Part shown: in pieces, positions 17,913 to 26,962 of the stretch
Layout: the number at the start of each line of letters is the position of its first letter
Position numbering within the stretch: position 1 is the first letter of the stretch
Assembly (NCBI GenBank): GCA_040507985.1
Contig: JBEVNR010000055.1
Span: 1 to 55,930, forward strand
Reading direction: 5' to 3'
DNA length: 55,930 nt
DNA from: JBEVNR01 sp040507985
Lineage (GTDB): Bacteria > Pseudomonadota > Alphaproteobacteria > Rickettsiales > UBA6187
Made by a program: the position numbers and the translations under genes
Notes under the pieces: generated by a model
What the model was told of the DNA's origin: nothing
What the model saw: the letters and a program-made list of their open reading frames with translations, nothing else
Database searches by the model: none

Positions 17913-18652
17913 CGCCCCCCATCGGCGCCGACGCAAGAAATCCGGTGATTTGCGCGCTTGACGCGCCGACGCCCGACGAAGCGTTGGCGTTGGCGGGGAA
18001 AGTCGCTCCGCACGTGGGCGTATTAAAAATCGGGATGGAGGCGTTTTACGCCGGCGGACCGGACGTGGCGCGCCGCGCGGCAGCGCTAGGCAAACCCATT
18101 TTTCTCGACCTGAAGTTACACGACATCTCCCAAACCCTATGTTCCGCCATGAAAGCCTTGCTTCCGCTTAAGCCGAGCATGGTCACGGCGCACGCCGCCT
18201 GCGGCATGGCGGCGCTCGCGCGGCTGTCTAAGGAAACCGCCGAGGGCGCCGACCGCATCGGCGTTCCTCCTCCCTTGCTTTTAGGCGTGACGATGCTCAC
18301 CAGCTTGTCGGAAAGCGACGTGGCCGGCATAGGGTACGCCCGTCCGATCGGCGATCAGGCGGCCTATATGGCGGAATATTGCGCCGAGGCCGGTTTGGGA
18401 GGCGTGGTATGCTCCCCGTTGGAAATAGAGACGATAAAGCGCGCCGTTCCCTCGTTGGTCTTAGTCGTGCCGGGCGTGCGCCCGGGCAACGGATTGGCGG
18501 TGGTGGGAGACGACCAGTCGCGCTCGCTCCCCCCCGTCGACGCCTTGCGTTCCGGCGCCGACTATTTGGTGATAGGCCGTCCGATCACCCGTGCCGCCGA
18601 TCCGGCGGCGGCGGCGAGGCGCGTGTTGAAAGAGATTCGCGACGCAGGATAA
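17909..18652 (+). CDS. pyrF: Orotidine 5'-phosphate decarboxylase
   Basis: The 247-residue enzyme performs the last step of UMP synthesis. The catalytic D-x-K-x-x-D array is in FLDLKLHDISQT. VICALDAPTPDEALAL opens the barrel. VVPGVRPG and GADYLVIGRPIT bind the substrate phosphate. I chose ATG 17909, which overlaps the pdxH stop (ATGA) and has AAGGGA upstream. An in-frame ATG at 17885 would add eight residues. Confidence 0.93.
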   Translation: MTPPIGADARNPVICALDAPTPDEALALAGKVAPHVGVLKIGMEAFYAGGPDVARRAAALGKPIFLDLKLHDISQTLCSAMKALLPLKPSMVTAHAACGMAALARLSKETAEGADRIGVPPPLLLGVTMLTSLSESDVAGIGYARPIGDQAAYMAEYCAEAGLGGVVCSPLEIETIKRAVPSLVLVVPGVRPGNGLAVVGDDQSRSLPPVDALRSGADYLVIGRPITRAADPAAAARRVLKEIRDAG

Positions 18653-18655
18653 TGT

Positions 18656-19453
18656 ATGGCGGAACGCATCACCCTTCGCAGCTTAAGGCGCATGTACGAG
18701 CGCGGCGAAAAATGGGCCTGCCTTACCGCCTATGCCGCCCCCACGGCGACCTTGCTCGATCCGTTCGCCGATCTGTTGCTGGTGGGAGACTCGGTAGGCA
18801 CCGCCCTTTACGGCTACGACTCGACCCTGCGCGTGACGTTAGAAATGATGGTCGCGCACGGCGAAGCGGTGGCCCGAACGGCAAAGCGCGCCTTCGTCGC
18901 CGTCGACCTGCCCTTCGGAACCTATCAGCGCGACAAATATGCCGCCTACGACGCCGCCGCGAAAATAATGCGCGAGACGGGCTGCGGCGCCGTGAAAATG
19001 GAAGGCGGCGCGTATCTGGCGGACACGGTGGCGTTCGTCGCGGAACGCGGCATTCCGGTCATCGGCCATATCGGCATGCAGCCGCAACATAAAAACAGCT
19101 ACGGCGGATTTTTCTGCCAAGGACGCGACGAAAGCTCCGCCTCCGCCATCATCGAAGACGCGCAAGCGATAGAAAGCGCCGGCGCCTTCGCGTATGTCGT
19201 GGAGGCGGTGCCGGAGGCGCTCGCAAGAAAAATATGCGATGCGGCGCGCGTTCCCGTCATAGGAATCGGCGCATCGCCCGCGTGCGACGGTCAAATATTG
19301 GTGACGGAAGACATGATCGGCGCCGAACGCCGTCCCGCCGCCAAATTCGTGCGGCGCTATGCGGACGTCGCGTCGACGTTATCCGCCGCCGCCGAGCGCT
19401 ACGTCGCCGACGTGAAAAGCGGAGCCTTTCCGGCGAAGGAAGAAACGTACTGA
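18656..19453 (+). CDS. panB: Ketopantoate hydroxymethyltransferase
   Basis: The 265-residue enzyme transfers a hydroxymethyl group from methylene-tetrahydrofolate to 2-oxoisovalerate, the first committed step of pantothenate synthesis. Its blocks are LTAYAAPTATLLD, LLVGDSVGTALYGYDST (metal-binding Asp), VAVDLPFGTYQ, VKMEGG, and HIGMQPQ. AGGA lies six bases before ATG 18656. It follows pyrF by three bases. panC and panD are not present here. Confidence 0.95.
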   Translation: MAERITLRSLRRMYERGEKWACLTAYAAPTATLLDPFADLLLVGDSVGTALYGYDSTLRVTLEMMVAHGEAVARTAKRAFVAVDLPFGTYQRDKYAAYDAAAKIMRETGCGAVKMEGGAYLADTVAFVAERGIPVIGHIGMQPQHKNSYGGFFCQGRDESSASAIIEDAQAIESAGAFAYVVEAVPEALARKICDAARVPVIGIGASPACDGQILVTEDMIGAERRPAAKFVRRYADVASTLSAAAERYVADVKSGAFPAKEETY

Positions 19454-19558
19454 GATCGCGCGCTTCCCCGTCGCCCCTTTATCCTTTTTTAATCGAACGA
19501 CGCGTATACTCCCCTATCTTTACACGCAGGGCAACGACGAACGGCTTAGGGGGGCAGC

Positions 19559-22198
19559 ATGGACGAATTCGTCGCCGATTTTCTGGCGGAGACGCGCGAG
19601 AGCCTGGAAATTCTGGACAACGACGTGCTGGCGCTGGAAAAAACGCCGGACGATCCCGAGATCGTGGGCAATATTTTCCGCGTGATGCACACGATAAAAG
19701 GCACGTGCGGCTTTCTGGGGCTGGAGCGCCTGGCGGCGGTCGCCCACGCCGGCGAAAACGTGCTGGACAAAATTCGCAACAACGAGCTGCACGTCAAGCC
19801 GGTGATCGTCTCCGCCATCTTACAATCGGTCGACCGCATTAAGGAACTGCTCGACGCGCTGGAAAAAGAGGGCGGCGAGCCGTCCGGCAAGGACGACGAC
19901 GTAATTGCGGGGCTGAACGCCTGCCTTAGGCCCGGCGCCGGCGTTGCGTCGGTTCCTCTTCCGCCTCCTCCTCCCGCGCCGAAGATAGAGGGGCCGGAGC
20001 GTCAAAAACATGAAGAGGCCGGCATCGACAGCGACGCGCTGCAAGCCTTGTTCGACGCCACGCCGAGCGCGTTCGATTTCGCCGCGCCACCTCCGCCCGA
20101 AGAAAAGACGGCGAAACAGGACGAAAAATCCGTTCCCAAAACCGCAAGCGCGGCCAAGCCGGCGGCGGGCGACCAGGCGATTCGCGTCAGTTTGGAGACG
20201 CTGGAAAAACTCATGCAGCATGCCAGCGAATTGGTGCTTACCCGCAATCAGTTGATGCAGATTTTGCGGCGGCAGGAGAATTCCGCCTTCGACGCCGCCT
20301 TGCAGCGGCTGAACCACATCACCACCGACTTGCAGGAACAGGTGATGAAAACCCGCATGCAGCCCATCGGCAACGCGTGGGCCAAGCTTCCCCGCATCAT
20401 TCGCGACTTAAGCATCGAGCTGCGCAAAAAAATCGAGCTGGTGATGGAGGGGGAAGAGGTGGAGCTTGATCGGCAGTTGCTCGAATGCATCCGCGATCCG
20501 CTCACCCACATGATACGCAACTCCGCCGACCACGGCATAGAGTCGCCCGCCGCGCGCCTCGCCGCCGGCAAGCCGGAGACGGGAACGGTGCGATTGAAAG
20601 CCTATCAGGGCGGGGGATACATCATCGTGGAAATATCGGACGACGGCGCCGGCATCCCTCCCGATAAAATCCGGTTGAAAATCGTCGAAAAAGGGCTGGC
20701 GACGGCGCAGGAGGCGGCGGAGATGAGCGACGATCAGGCCATTCAATATATTTTCATGCCGGGATTCTCGACGGCGGAAAAGGTGACGTCCGTCTCCGGG
20801 CGCGGCGTGGGCATGGACGTGGTGAAAACCAACATCGAAAAAATCAGCGGCAGCGTGCATCTAAAGTCGGAAGTGGGCAAAGGCTCCGTTTTTACCATCA
20901 AAATTCCGCTGACCCTCGCGATTATGCCGATTTTAGAGGTGGGGTGCGCCGGACAATTTTTCGCCCTGCCGCAAATCGGGGTGGTGGAGGTGGTGAAGTC
21001 GCGCGCCGGCGCCGACTCGATCATCGAATATATCGACGATTGCCCGGTGCTGCGCCTGCGGGAGAATTTAATTCCGCTCGTGTTCATGCAGGACGCGCTC
21101 CGCATTCCCGTCGATCCTTCCCACAAGCGCGAGGCGAAATATATCGTGGTATGCGCGGTGGGCGAGTCGCAATTCGGCGTGGTGGTCGACAAAGTGCACG
21201 ACGTGGAGGAAATCGTCGTCAAGCCGGTGGCGTCGAAGCTGAAAAACCTGGACATTTATTCCGGTTGCACCATTTTGGGCAACGGGTCGGTGATCCTTAT
21301 TTTAGACGTGGGCGGACTGGCGCGCGCGGTCGGCGCCGGCGTCGGCGAGGCGGGAGCGTCGAACGAAACTAAAAGCGACGAAAAAGAGGCCGAGCGCGCC
21401 GTCAGTTTCGTGGTGTTTGAATCGGGCGGCGGCGCGCCAAAAATCGTGCCGCTCGAATTGCTGTCGCGCCTGGAGACGATCGACGTCGCGCGCGTCGAAT
21501 ATTCCCAAGGCCATCCCGTGGTGCAATATCGCGGCGATTGGATGCGGCTAGTGTTTCCGGAAGGCGAGTCGGCGCAATCGCTCGCGGAGGGCGAAATCGA
21601 GTTGCTGGTGTTTAACGATCGCGGCAACACGATCGGCGTCAAGGTCGACCGCATCGTGGACGTGGTGAAGTGCCCCGTGTCGCGCCGCTCGGAAAGCGCG
21701 GGCAACGGATTCGTCGGATCGATGGTGGTGGGCGGTAAAACCTGCGACGTCGTCGACGTGAGCCGCTATTTTGACGTCGCCTTCCCCGAATCGAAGGCCG
21801 CGCCGCCGGACGTTTCCGCCTTTAAAGGAAAGCGCGTGCTGCTGGTGGACGACAGCCCCTTCTTCCGCAAGGTGGTGGCGCATGATTTGCGGCAGTTGGG
21901 GCTGGAGGTGCAGGTGGCCGAAAACGGACAAAAAGCGCTCGAATATTTAGAGCGGCACGCCGTCGACGTCGTCGTCACCGACTTGACCATGCCCGTCATG
22001 TCCGGCCAGAAAATGGCGGAGGCGATAAAAACCCGCCCGAACCATAAACACTTGCCCGTGGTGGCGTTTTCGTCGTGGAACGCGGAGCAGCGCGGCGTTC
22101 CCGAAAAAGCGCTGTTTGAATGTTTCGTGCCGAAAACCCGGCTTAGCGAGTTGCACGCCGCCTTGCAGCGCGCGTGCCGGCAAACGGCGCAACCCTAA
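19559..22198 (+). CDS. cheA: Hybrid chemotaxis histidine kinase CheA with C-terminal receiver
   Basis: The 879-residue kinase couples chemoreceptors to the flagellar motor. Domains in order: an Hpt domain (1-105, phospho-acceptor His44 in RVMHTIKGTCGF), a Pro-rich linker (130-205) with no clear P2 domain, dimerisation (205-270), an ATPase (300-450, N box HMIRNSADHGIE, DDGAGI, SGRGVGMDVV), and a CheW domain (450-598). A second, diverged CheW-like domain (613-743) comes next. Last is a receiver domain (757-875) with acidic pair Asp764/765, phospho-Asp808 in VVVTDLTMP, and Lys859. The built-in receiver may act as a phosphate sink or output. cheW follows 21 bases later. CheY, CheB, CheR and receptors are not in the window. 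Confidence 0.93.
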   Translation: MDEFVADFLAETRESLEILDNDVLALEKTPDDPEIVGNIFRVMHTIKGTCGFLGLERLAAVAHAGENVLDKIRNNELHVKPVIVSAILQSVDRIKELLDALEKEGGEPSGKDDDVIAGLNACLRPGAGVASVPLPPPPPAPKIEGPERQKHEEAGIDSDALQALFDATPSAFDFAAPPPPEEKTAKQDEKSVPKTASAAKPAAGDQAIRVSLETLEKLMQHASELVLTRNQLMQILRRQENSAFDAALQRLNHITTDLQEQVMKTRMQPIGNAWAKLPRIIRDLSIELRKKIELVMEGEEVELDRQLLECIRDPLTHMIRNSADHGIESPAARLAAGKPETGTVRLKAYQGGGYIIVEISDDGAGIPPDKIRLKIVEKGLATAQEAAEMSDDQAIQYIFMPGFSTAEKVTSVSGRGVGMDVVKTNIEKISGSVHLKSEVGKGSVFTIKIPLTLAIMPILEVGCAGQFFALPQIGVVEVVKSRAGADSIIEYIDDCPVLRLRENLIPLVFMQDALRIPVDPSHKREAKYIVVCAVGESQFGVVVDKVHDVEEIVVKPVASKLKNLDIYSGCTILGNGSVILILDVGGLARAVGAGVGEAGASNETKSDEKEAERAVSFVVFESGGGAPKIVPLELLSRLETIDVARVEYSQGHPVVQYRGDWMRLVFPEGESAQSLAEGEIELLVFNDRGNTIGVKVDRIVDVVKCPVSRRSESAGNGFVGSMVVGGKTCDVVDVSRYFDVAFPESKAAPPDVSAFKGKRVLLVDDSPFFRKVVAHDLRQLGLEVQVAENGQKALEYLERHAVDVVVTDLTMPVMSGQKMAEAIKTRPNHKHLPVVAFSSWNAEQRGVPEKALFECFVPKTRLSELHAALQRACRQTAQP

Positions 22199-22219
22199 CC
22201 GACGAAGGAGAGCGTCGTC

Positions 22220-22681
22220 ATGACGAAAGAAACCCCGTCTTCCAAATATCCCGACGCCGACGCCAAAAAATACATTCGCGCCGTCATCGGCGCGCAGGCG
22301 TTCGCGCTCGAGACGTTTGACGTGGAGGACGTGCTGCTGCCGCAGCGCTACACTCCCATCCCGTTGTCGCCGTTCGCGGTGCTCGGCATGATAAATTTAC
22401 GCGGACGCATCGTCACCGTCTTGTCGCTGCGCCGGCTGCTGGGAATGGACGACCCCGGCGACGGCGCCTCTTGCCGGCATATCGTGTTTCGCCGCGACGC
22501 GGAATTATACAGCTTTATCGTGGACGAAGTGTCGGACATTATCGACCTCTCCCCCGCCGACATACGCAAACCGCCGGAAAATCTCTCGCCGGAATGGAAG
22601 GATCTTACCGTCGGCGTCCGCCCCGCTCTCAAGGAACTGACGGTGATACTGGATCCGGAGAAGATTTTTGCGACGTTGTGA
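22220..22681 (+). CDS. cheW: Chemotaxis adaptor CheW
   Basis: The 153-residue protein consists of one CheW domain, the SH3-like adaptor that links receptors to CheA. Typical segments are AFALETFDVEDVLLP, PFAVLGMINLRGRIVTVLSL, YSFIVDEVSDIIDL and the closing LTVILDPEKIF. AAGGAG lies in front of ATG 22220. The gene is downstream of cheA by 21 bases and is surely co-transcribed. Confidence 0.92.
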   Translation: MTKETPSSKYPDADAKKYIRAVIGAQAFALETFDVEDVLLPQRYTPIPLSPFAVLGMINLRGRIVTVLSLRRLLGMDDPGDGASCRHIVFRRDAELYSFIVDEVSDIIDLSPADIRKPPENLSPEWKDLTVGVRPALKELTVILDPEKIFATL

Positions 22682-22704
22682 CGAAGCAAAGGTTTTTTAT
22701 TTTA

Positions 22705-22740
22705 TATAGGACTTACGCAGCGCGCATCAATTTATTGATT
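22705..22740 (+). repeat. Partial inverted-repeat element, family A, copy 4
   Basis: ATAGGACTTACGCAG (22706-22720) matches the left end of the elements at 28345 and 55548. No matching right end is found before the next gene, so this is a truncated copy. It begins about 24 bases after the cheW stop. Confidence 0.55.
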
Positions 22741-22795
22741 TTTACATTTATAGGTAAAGATTGACGTTTTTTCCTTGGACGCAAGACGTATTTGA

Positions 22796-22824
22796 TTGGA
22801 TTTTTTAAAAAAGTTAATTATACT
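22796..22824 (+). promoter_or_regulatory. Putative promoter of the 460-residue ORFan
   Basis: TTGGAT (22796-22801) and TATACT (22819-22824) are separated by 17 bases and lie in an AT-rich block. The -10 box is close to consensus and the -35 box is weak. The expected transcript would have a leader of about 85 bases that is pyrimidine-rich. Confidence 0.4.
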
Positions 22825-22916
22825 GAATATAACTCACTAACCCTTTTCTTACACCGATCCCTCCTCGCGTCCATTCTCGCTTACGCTACTCCGCTTGCTA
22901 CGAACCGACCTTCACG

Positions 22917-24299
22917 ATGGACCCTTCATCCGGCCCCTCAGTGTTGAATAATGACGCCGGAAGCCCCGACCTTGTGATTGACGATCAAATTCGCGCTCTT
23001 ACGAAGTTTTACTTTAGATCCATTGCCGTAGGTACGTCCTCGCGCGTAGCGGAACAATTGAGCGAGGCGATTGATGGGCCGGCGACACGTTTGACCTGGG
23101 AAGATCGCCGCAGCGATACGCTCACGGACAAGGAGAAGCTTGCCTTGCGACAACTGGCCGGGTGGTATATTCGTCATTTTCCGGCAGGAGAGATGCGAGA
23201 ATATTGCGACGGCTTGCTCAAAGGCGGCGCTCTGCCTTCTCCGAAAGACGTCCTCTCCCATGCCGTCAACGCACTGTGGAACGACTGCCAAGAGGATGCT
23301 TCCCCGTACCCGCATATCCCCAGGATGACCGAAGGCATAGACGATCCGACCACATTCTTGAACACATGGCTTACCGCACTTTCCGATAGGGATGCCTGCT
23401 GGTTTTCGGCGGAAAATGTGATTCCAAAATACAAGGGCACACACGCTAACCGGCCAATCAAGACATATGTATGGCTGACGGAACAAAAAGCCTGCGTACC
23501 GGAAATCGCTCTGCTTGCCTGCTTTTGGAATATTTCGCCGTCGGACATGAATCTGCTGATGCATTTCTTTTATGATAAGTGGGATTGGCAGTATTCCAGA
23601 TATACGGAAACCTTTTCCGACGCCGACAAATTGATCAGGATTTTTCTGAGGGTCGGCAAAAATACGGTACATGACGTGGCGAACTGGAAGAATGAGAAAG
23701 GCGAATTGGCGCTTCTCGCATTTTCCAAATGCGGCAAGTTGAATTCGTCGGGAACGGGATTGGGAGTGATTGAGGCATTAATCGCGCGGAAATATACAGT
23801 GTCGGATTTGCTAGACGCTTGCGATTTCGCCAAGAAAAACGGGCTTGCCGACTTCACATCCGGTTCCGATAATCTTGAGCGCATATTCTATTTGCTTAGT
23901 TGTATGCGTAATAAGGCGTCGCGTGAAGTATCTGAACCCATGCAAGCAACGCAAGACATGGTGTTGTTTGGCCCGTTCACGATGGAATGCCAATGCAAGT
24001 GGGATGAAATGCGCAAAGAATTAGATAGACTCTTAAGCATAACGAAAGAAGTCGACTATAAGAAAACGCTATGGTGCGCGATCTGCATCGCAAGCGATTC
24101 GCCGTGTGAAACACATGCGATGACGAAAAAGATAATTTGTGAATTTTGTCGCTTGGAAGATGGCGGAAACATGTCTGCGAGCGATCATCTAAAGATGCTG
24201 TTCGTCGCCATGTCAGAGTGTTGCGGAAGAATCGTTTCCAATGAAAAAAGCCCCGCCTCCGTCACCGACGTCACTTCAGGCTATGGTGATGACGAGTAA
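22917..24299 (+). CDS. ORFan, 460 residues
   Basis: I do not recognise this protein. It is a soluble, probably helical protein without signal peptide or membrane segment, and it is rich in Trp and Cys (for example WKNEKGELALLAFSKCGKL, SDLLDACDFAKKNGLADF, TLWCAICIASDSPCETHAM). An N-terminal 20-residue Ser/Asp stretch precedes the possible fold. The composition is closer to the ORFans at 37748 and 41933 than to cheA or rne, with lower GC. No ribosome-binding site is visible before ATG 22917; the leader is rich in C and T. It stands alone between cheW and rne. Confidence 0.65.
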   Translation: MDPSSGPSVLNNDAGSPDLVIDDQIRALTKFYFRSIAVGTSSRVAEQLSEAIDGPATRLTWEDRRSDTLTDKEKLALRQLAGWYIRHFPAGEMREYCDGLLKGGALPSPKDVLSHAVNALWNDCQEDASPYPHIPRMTEGIDDPTTFLNTWLTALSDRDACWFSAENVIPKYKGTHANRPIKTYVWLTEQKACVPEIALLACFWNISPSDMNLLMHFFYDKWDWQYSRYTETFSDADKLIRIFLRVGKNTVHDVANWKNEKGELALLAFSKCGKLNSSGTGLGVIEALIARKYTVSDLLDACDFAKKNGLADFTSGSDNLERIFYLLSCMRNKASREVSEPMQATQDMVLFGPFTMECQCKWDEMRKELDRLLSITKEVDYKKTLWCAICIASDSPCETHAMTKKIICEFCRLEDGGNMSASDHLKMLFVAMSECCGRIVSNEKSPASVTDVTSGYGDDE

Positions 24300-24844
24300 G
24301 ATTAGATAAACGCCCTTACCTTACCGTTCGACGCTCCCTCCATCAACGCTCCAAGGCCCGGCGCCCGGAGATTTCCTTTGTGATATGCGTACCGGTTGTT
24401 TTTAAAAAAAATATACGTAAAAAATTGCGATACGATTCTGCCGTCGCGGCCATCGTTATGCCGGCATGGCGTCAGGAATGATGGCCGCGTTTGCGTGCGG
24501 ACGGCGATATTTCGTTCGTCGCCTTGCATACCCAAAAAATCCCGCGACCCTTTTTATTTTTATGTTTATTTCGCCGGGGCAATGTGTATATTTTACGTCA
24601 TGCTTATAGATACGACGAAAACGACATTAACGACGCATGCCTTTTTATCGATGTTATCGGTATGGGGCCGAAGTTTTTTGTGCGTCTTTTCCTTAGAGCC
24701 GCGCTCTTTCTTAGGGCGCGTCGGTTTCGTCTTTTTTCCTTTTTTCTTTGTGCGCGGTCAAATCTTTGTTTTGGCCGCTTTCCTGCCTTTCCCTAAGGCG
24801 CTCTTGCGTAATCAAGGCGCGCCGCCGATTCACGGAGTTTTTTC
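24300..24844. other. Long leader region of rne
   Basis: No gene is seen here. It presumably contains the rne promoter and a long untranslated leader. A ten-base dyad at 24445-24489 is the only clear structure. In Escherichia coli the rne leader mediates autoregulation; a similar role here is inference. CGGAGTTTTTTC just before ATG 24845 offers a weak ribosome-binding site. Confidence 0.45.
24445..24489 (+). promoter_or_regulatory. Stem-loop upstream of rne
   Basis: CGCGGCCATC (24445-24454) and GATGGCCGCG (24480-24489) pair perfectly. The 25-base loop contains the palindrome ATGCCGGCAT (24458-24467). It could be part of the rne leader or a remnant of a dispersed palindromic repeat. Confidence 0.4.
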
Positions 24845-26947
24845 ATGTCCAAACGTTTGCTTATCGACGCCTCCCATGCGGAGCAGGTACGCGTCGTCGT
24901 GCTCGACAACGGTAAAGTCGTCGAATATGACGGTTCCACGAACCACAAACAACAGATTCGCGGGAATATTTATCTCGCCAAGATAACGCGCATCGAGCCG
25001 TCGCTTCAAGCCGCTTTCATCGAGTATGGCGGAAAGCGTCACGGTTTTCTCCCGTTTTCGGAAATTCACCCCGATTACTATAAAATTCCCGTCGCGGACA
25101 AGCAAAAATTGCTGGAATCGGTATGCGCCGGCGCCTCCGCCCATGATAGCGGCGCCGCCGACCTCGCCGACGCGCTCACCGAGGAAAGCGAGTTCGGCGA
25201 ATCTCCTCCCCAAAAAGAAGAACGCGAAGCCGACGAAGAAAACGAGGGCGGCGACGAAACGGACGACGACGCGGCGGTGCGCCGTTCAACCGACGACGAC
25301 TCCGACGACGAGGTGACGGACGAGGAAGACCCGGAGGAAGAAGCGAAGCGCCTACAATTTTACAAACGCTATAAAATTCAAGACGTCATTAAGCCCGGGC
25401 AAATTCTGTTGGTGCAGGCGGAAAAAGAAGAGCGCGGCAACAAGGGCGCCTCCCTTACCACCTTCATTTCCCTGGCGGGAAAATATTGCGTGCTCATGCC
25501 GAACTCGCTCAAAAAAGGCGGCGTGTCCCGAAAAATCGCCGGACACGAACATCGCCGCAAATTGCGCGACATCGTGGCGTCGCTGAACATCCCCCGCGAA
25601 GCCGGCGTCATCGTGCGCACCGCCGGAGCGGGAAAGGAAAAAAACCAGATTCTTGCCGATTACGACTATTTGGCCGGCTTGTGGAACACCATTCGCCAGG
25701 CCACGCTCTCGTCGGAGGCCCCCGCCTTCATTCACGCCGAAGAGGACGTGGTGCGCCGCGCCATTCGCGACCTTTACGACGACGCCTTCGACGAAGCGCT
25801 CGTCGAAGGGCGGACCGCATATGAGTCGGCGCGCCAATTTATTTCAACGATTATGCCCGAACATAAAAGTCGGGTGCGATTTTACGAAAATAAAACGCCG
25901 CTTTTCAACCGCTTCCGGGTGGAGGAGCAAATTAACGCGCTGTTCGACCAAACCGCGCCGCTAGATTCGGGAGGATCCATCGTCATTAACCCCACCGAGG
26001 CGCTGGTGTCCATCGACGTCAACTCCGGCAAGGCGACGGCGCAGCGCGACGTCGAAGAAACGGCGCTGGCGACCAATTTAGAGGCGGCCAAGGAGATCGC
26101 CAGGCAAATGAAGTTGCGGGATTTATCCGGATTGATCGTGATCGATTTTATCGACATGATGGATTTTCGCAATCGCAAGGCAATCGAAAAGGCGCTCAAA
26201 GACGCTTTCGCGGACGATCGCGCGCGCATTCAAATCGGACGCATCAGCAATTTCGGCTTGCTGGAAATGTCTCGCCAGCGCTTGCGTCCAAGCTTGTGGG
26301 AAATGAACACCTCCACCTGCTCCCTCTGCAAGGGCACCGGCGCGGTGAAGTCGTCCGGCGCCATCGCGGTGCAAATATTGCGCGCCATCGACCACGAATG
26401 CGCCCGTTCCGATCCGCGCGCGCTAAAAATTACCATGCATCCCGACGTGGCGGTGTATATCTTCAACCATAAGCGCGACCGCATTTCCCGCATCGAAGAA
26501 AATTACGGCGTTAAATTGCTTATCTCTCCGACTTCGAGCGAACAGTTCGCCAAAAATAAGTTCGAGATCAAGCGCGTGACCTATTCGGAAGAGGGCGAGG
26601 CGCCGTCTTCCGCCACGGAGCGCCTGGTTGCCGAAAGAGGCGAACGCGAGGCGCAGGCCGAAGAATCCGCAGCGCAACGGCAGCAATCCACAAACCGCGT
26701 TCGTCGCCATGAAAGCGACGAAGAGGAACCAAGGGAAGACGAGCGCGGCGACCATCGCGGCAAGCGGATTCGCAATCGCCGGCCGGAAGAGGAACGTCGA
26801 CCTTCTTTCCAAGGCGGCGATCGAGGAGACCGAAGGGAAGAAAAACGCGGAGGCGGGGGAAGAACCGCTCCGGCGGTGAACGCGAACGACCGTCCCACCG
26901 GATTTACGCACGTGCTCGAAGGCATTTGGCGCCGTCTTATCGGTTAG
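24845..26947 (+). CDS. rne: Ribonuclease E/G family endonuclease
   Basis: The 700-residue enzyme cleaves single-stranded RNA in mRNA decay and rRNA/tRNA processing. The S1 domain (35-225) is split by an acidic insert (115-168, runs of Asp and Glu), a feature of alphaproteobacterial RNase E. Metal-binding Asp391 (SIDVNSGKA) and Asp434 (VIDFIDMMD) are present, and the zinc-link Cys492/Cys495 is in CSLCKG. The C-terminal tail (585-685) is Arg/Glu-rich and much shorter than in E. coli. It ends with the conserved alphaproteobacterial-style GFTHVLEGIWRRLIG. aroA follows by 15 bases. Confidence 0.93.
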   Translation: MSKRLLIDASHAEQVRVVVLDNGKVVEYDGSTNHKQQIRGNIYLAKITRIEPSLQAAFIEYGGKRHGFLPFSEIHPDYYKIPVADKQKLLESVCAGASAHDSGAADLADALTEESEFGESPPQKEEREADEENEGGDETDDDAAVRRSTDDDSDDEVTDEEDPEEEAKRLQFYKRYKIQDVIKPGQILLVQAEKEERGNKGASLTTFISLAGKYCVLMPNSLKKGGVSRKIAGHEHRRKLRDIVASLNIPREAGVIVRTAGAGKEKNQILADYDYLAGLWNTIRQATLSSEAPAFIHAEEDVVRRAIRDLYDDAFDEALVEGRTAYESARQFISTIMPEHKSRVRFYENKTPLFNRFRVEEQINALFDQTAPLDSGGSIVINPTEALVSIDVNSGKATAQRDVEETALATNLEAAKEIARQMKLRDLSGLIVIDFIDMMDFRNRKAIEKALKDAFADDRARIQIGRISNFGLLEMSRQRLRPSLWEMNTSTCSLCKGTGAVKSSGAIAVQILRAIDHECARSDPRALKITMHPDVAVYIFNHKRDRISRIEENYGVKLLISPTSSEQFAKNKFEIKRVTYSEEGEAPSSATERLVAERGEREAQAEESAAQRQQSTNRVRRHESDEEEPREDERGDHRGKRIRNRRPEEERRPSFQGGDRGDRREEKRGGGGRTAPAVNANDRPTGFTHVLEGIWRRLIG

Positions 26948-26962
26948 TTAGGGGCGTCATAG

